This document shows positions 6,603 through 7,720 of a stretch of 7,720 bases of DNA, one piece after another. The DNA comes from Leptolyngbya sp. SIO4C1. Its GTDB lineage: Bacteria; Cyanobacteriota; Cyanobacteriia; Phormidesmidales; Phormidesmidaceae. Within the stretch, counting starts at the first letter, position 1. The number at the start of each line of letters is the position of its first letter. The notes under the pieces are model-generated. The model was given only the letters and a program-made list of their open reading frames with translations. It was not told the DNA's origin and searched no databases. The stretch spans positions 1 to 7,720 of the forward strand of contig JAAHIA010000239.1 in assembly GCA_010671975.1 (NCBI GenBank). Reading direction: 5' to 3'. The position numbers and the translations under genes were made by a program.

Positions 6603-7720
6603 ATGAGACAGCTAAGACCGCTTACCTGCCCGCCCGCCCGCCGCGCTGACTGGCTTAGACAATATTTGCTTAGATGCCGGTACTGGCTTTTAGGCCTTTT
6701 GGCGCTACTGCTGACGCTGGGAACGGCGCTGCCGGCGCTGTCTCTACCGACTCAGCCGATGCTGCTGCAGGTGCCCAGCAGCGGTAATTCCAACAATAGC
6801 GCGGCGGTGGGCTGGGTAATGCTAGACGGTCAAGATGTCTTTCAGGTGGCAGCGCCGCAGCCGGCCCTCTCAAATCGGCAGCGCAGCATTGAAGAAAACT
6901 TGCAGACGATTCGCGATCGCTACCTGCAGCAGGCCGAGCCACGCGTGCACCTATCGACGGCAGAGCTCGATAGCAGCAGCCTGCCTAGCGTTTACGTCAA
7001 TGGCTACTATCTGATGACCGTGACTGAGATGGACGCGCGCATGCAGGGCACCACGCCGAGGGCCATCGTTGAAGACCTCAGTCAAACGCTGCGCCGCACG
7101 CTGCAGGCGGCAAGGCGAGAGCGGCAGCCGGTCTATCTGCGCCGCATGGGAATGCTGGCCGGCATGGGGGGGGCCGTGGCGATCGCGCTGGCGCTGGCGC
7201 TACAGCTGGCCCGGAAGCCACTGCTGCATCTGTACATGCGCTGGTTTGGCAGCGACTCAGACGATCCAGACCGGCAGCGATCGCAGCTGCGAGATTTGCT
7301 ACAGCTGATGCTGTCCTTCATCCAGGCGCTGATGATTGCTGCTGTCTCAGTCTGGATTTTGGGCCTATTTGCTCAGACTCGACCCGTACAAAACAGCCTG
7401 CTGACTTGGATTAAGGTGCCGCTGGTGCTTGCCATCATCATTGTGGTGGCCTATGTGGGCATTCGCCTTAGCTATTTAGTGGTTGACTGGTTTGTTGCCC
7501 AGCTGCGCGATCGCGACGGCTTTAACCGCGACGGCTCGCGACGGCTGGCGCTACGCACTGAGACCATCGCTAGCGTGATTAAAAATATTGCCAACTTTGT
7601 TTGGATTGGCATAGGAACGATGATTGCGCTAGCGCTGTTTGGTGTCAATTTGGGGATTGTGCTTGCTAGCTTTGGGCTAATTGGCCTGGAGCTGTCGCTG
7701 GTAACACAGAGTCTGCTTAA
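6603..7720 (+). CDS. MscS-family mechanosensitive ion channel, N-terminal part (3' end beyond window)
   Basis: The frame is open from the ATG at 6603 to the window edge (372 codons). MscS channels open under membrane tension to release solutes during osmotic downshock. A hydrophobic segment at 27-47 is a signal peptide or first helix. It is followed by an extracytoplasmic domain at about 50-180 with the VYVNGYYLMTVTEMDAR stretch seen in large MscS relatives, then likely helices at 183-203, 236-257, 272-294 and 328-346. The last part, GVNLGIVLASFGLIGL from 347, is the start of the pore helix that lines MscS channels, ending near the conserved glutamine Q369. The cytoplasmic beta and vestibule domains lie outside the window. 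An eight-G run sits at 7166-7173 but does not break the frame. The upstream frame closes at a TAG near 6546, and 6603 is the first ATG; it has no Shine-Dalgarno sequence, so a later start is possible. Confidence 0.85.
   Translation, partial: MRQLRPLTCPPARRADWLRQYLLRCRYWLLGLLALLLTLGTALPALSLPTQPMLLQVPSSGNSNNSAAVGWVMLDGQDVFQVAAPQPALSNRQRSIEENLQTIRDRYLQQAEPRVHLSTAELDSSSLPSVYVNGYYLMTVTEMDARMQGTTPRAIVEDLSQTLRRTLQAARRERQPVYLRRMGMLAGMGGAVAIALALALQLARKPLLHLYMRWFGSDSDDPDRQRSQLRDLLQLMLSFIQALMIAAVSVWILGLFAQTRPVQNSLLTWIKVPLVLAIIIVVAYVGIRLSYLVVDWFVAQLRDRDGFNRDGSRRLALRTETIASVIKNIANFVWIGIGTMIALALFGVNLGIVLASFGLIGLELSLVTQSLL

Larger units (their letters stand above)
678..7514. repeat. Ten HIP1 octamers (GCGATCGC) dispersed through the window
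   Basis: Perfect copies start at 678, 3083, 3962, 4037, 4405, 5926, 6913, 7179, 7277 and 7507. All lie inside coding sequence. Chance expectation for one 8-mer in 7.7 kb is about 0.1. HIP1 is a known over-represented palindrome in many cyanobacterial genomes, so this supports the taxonomic assignment. The dCache gene holds three copies and the MscS-family gene four. Confidence 0.95.

Noticed and set aside
7069..7308. 79-codon plus-strand ORF rich in Arg, Cys and Trp
   Set aside because: Out-of-frame reading within the MscS-family gene, whose own frame is continuous and shows membrane helices.

Overview
The window looks like cyanobacterial chromosome. Three signals point this way. The perfect octamer GCGATCGC (the cyanobacterial HIP1 repeat) occurs ten times in 7.7 kb, where chance would give about 0.1. 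The left edge carries the start of a magnesium-protoporphyrin IX methyltransferase (chlM), a chlorophyll-biosynthesis gene. The other genes are also familiar cyanobacterial types: a CbbY-like phosphatase, a stand-alone sdhB, and an MscS channel with a long extracytoplasmic N-terminus. I cannot name a genus.

Layout, left to right. Bases 1-232 (minus) hold the 5' part of chlM, which runs off the window. Bases 233-563 are a divergent intergenic region with a possible 71-codon ORF on the minus strand and a perfect 10-bp tandem duplication. Bases 564-2678 (plus) encode an exported 704-residue di-heme c-type cytochrome of the bacterial cytochrome c peroxidase/MauG superfamily, with unusually widely spaced haem sites. 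It is followed closely by a CbbY-like HAD phosphatase (2723-3496, plus). Convergent to this is a membrane-anchored dCache sensor domain (3522-4550, minus) that ends where a second membrane helix and an output domain would normally begin. A 120-bp divergent region separates it from sdhB (4671-5408, plus), the iron-sulfur subunit of succinate dehydrogenase. sdhB is followed 36 bp later by a PLP-dependent threonine aldolase (5445-6488, plus). The right edge carries the 5' 372 codons of an MscS-family mechanosensitive channel (6603-7720, plus, open at the edge).

The genes do not form one obvious pathway. They are mostly housekeeping or membrane/periplasm functions: chlorophyll synthesis, respiratory electron input, one-carbon/amino-acid metabolism, metabolite repair and osmotic protection. 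Likely co-transcribed pairs, judged only from spacing, are cytochrome-HAD and sdhB-threonine aldolase. I see no mobile element, CRISPR array, tRNA or rRNA, and no convincing new multi-gene system. The items most worth a second look are the large di-heme protein, the output-less dCache protein, and a glutamate in the predicted pore helix of the MscS channel.
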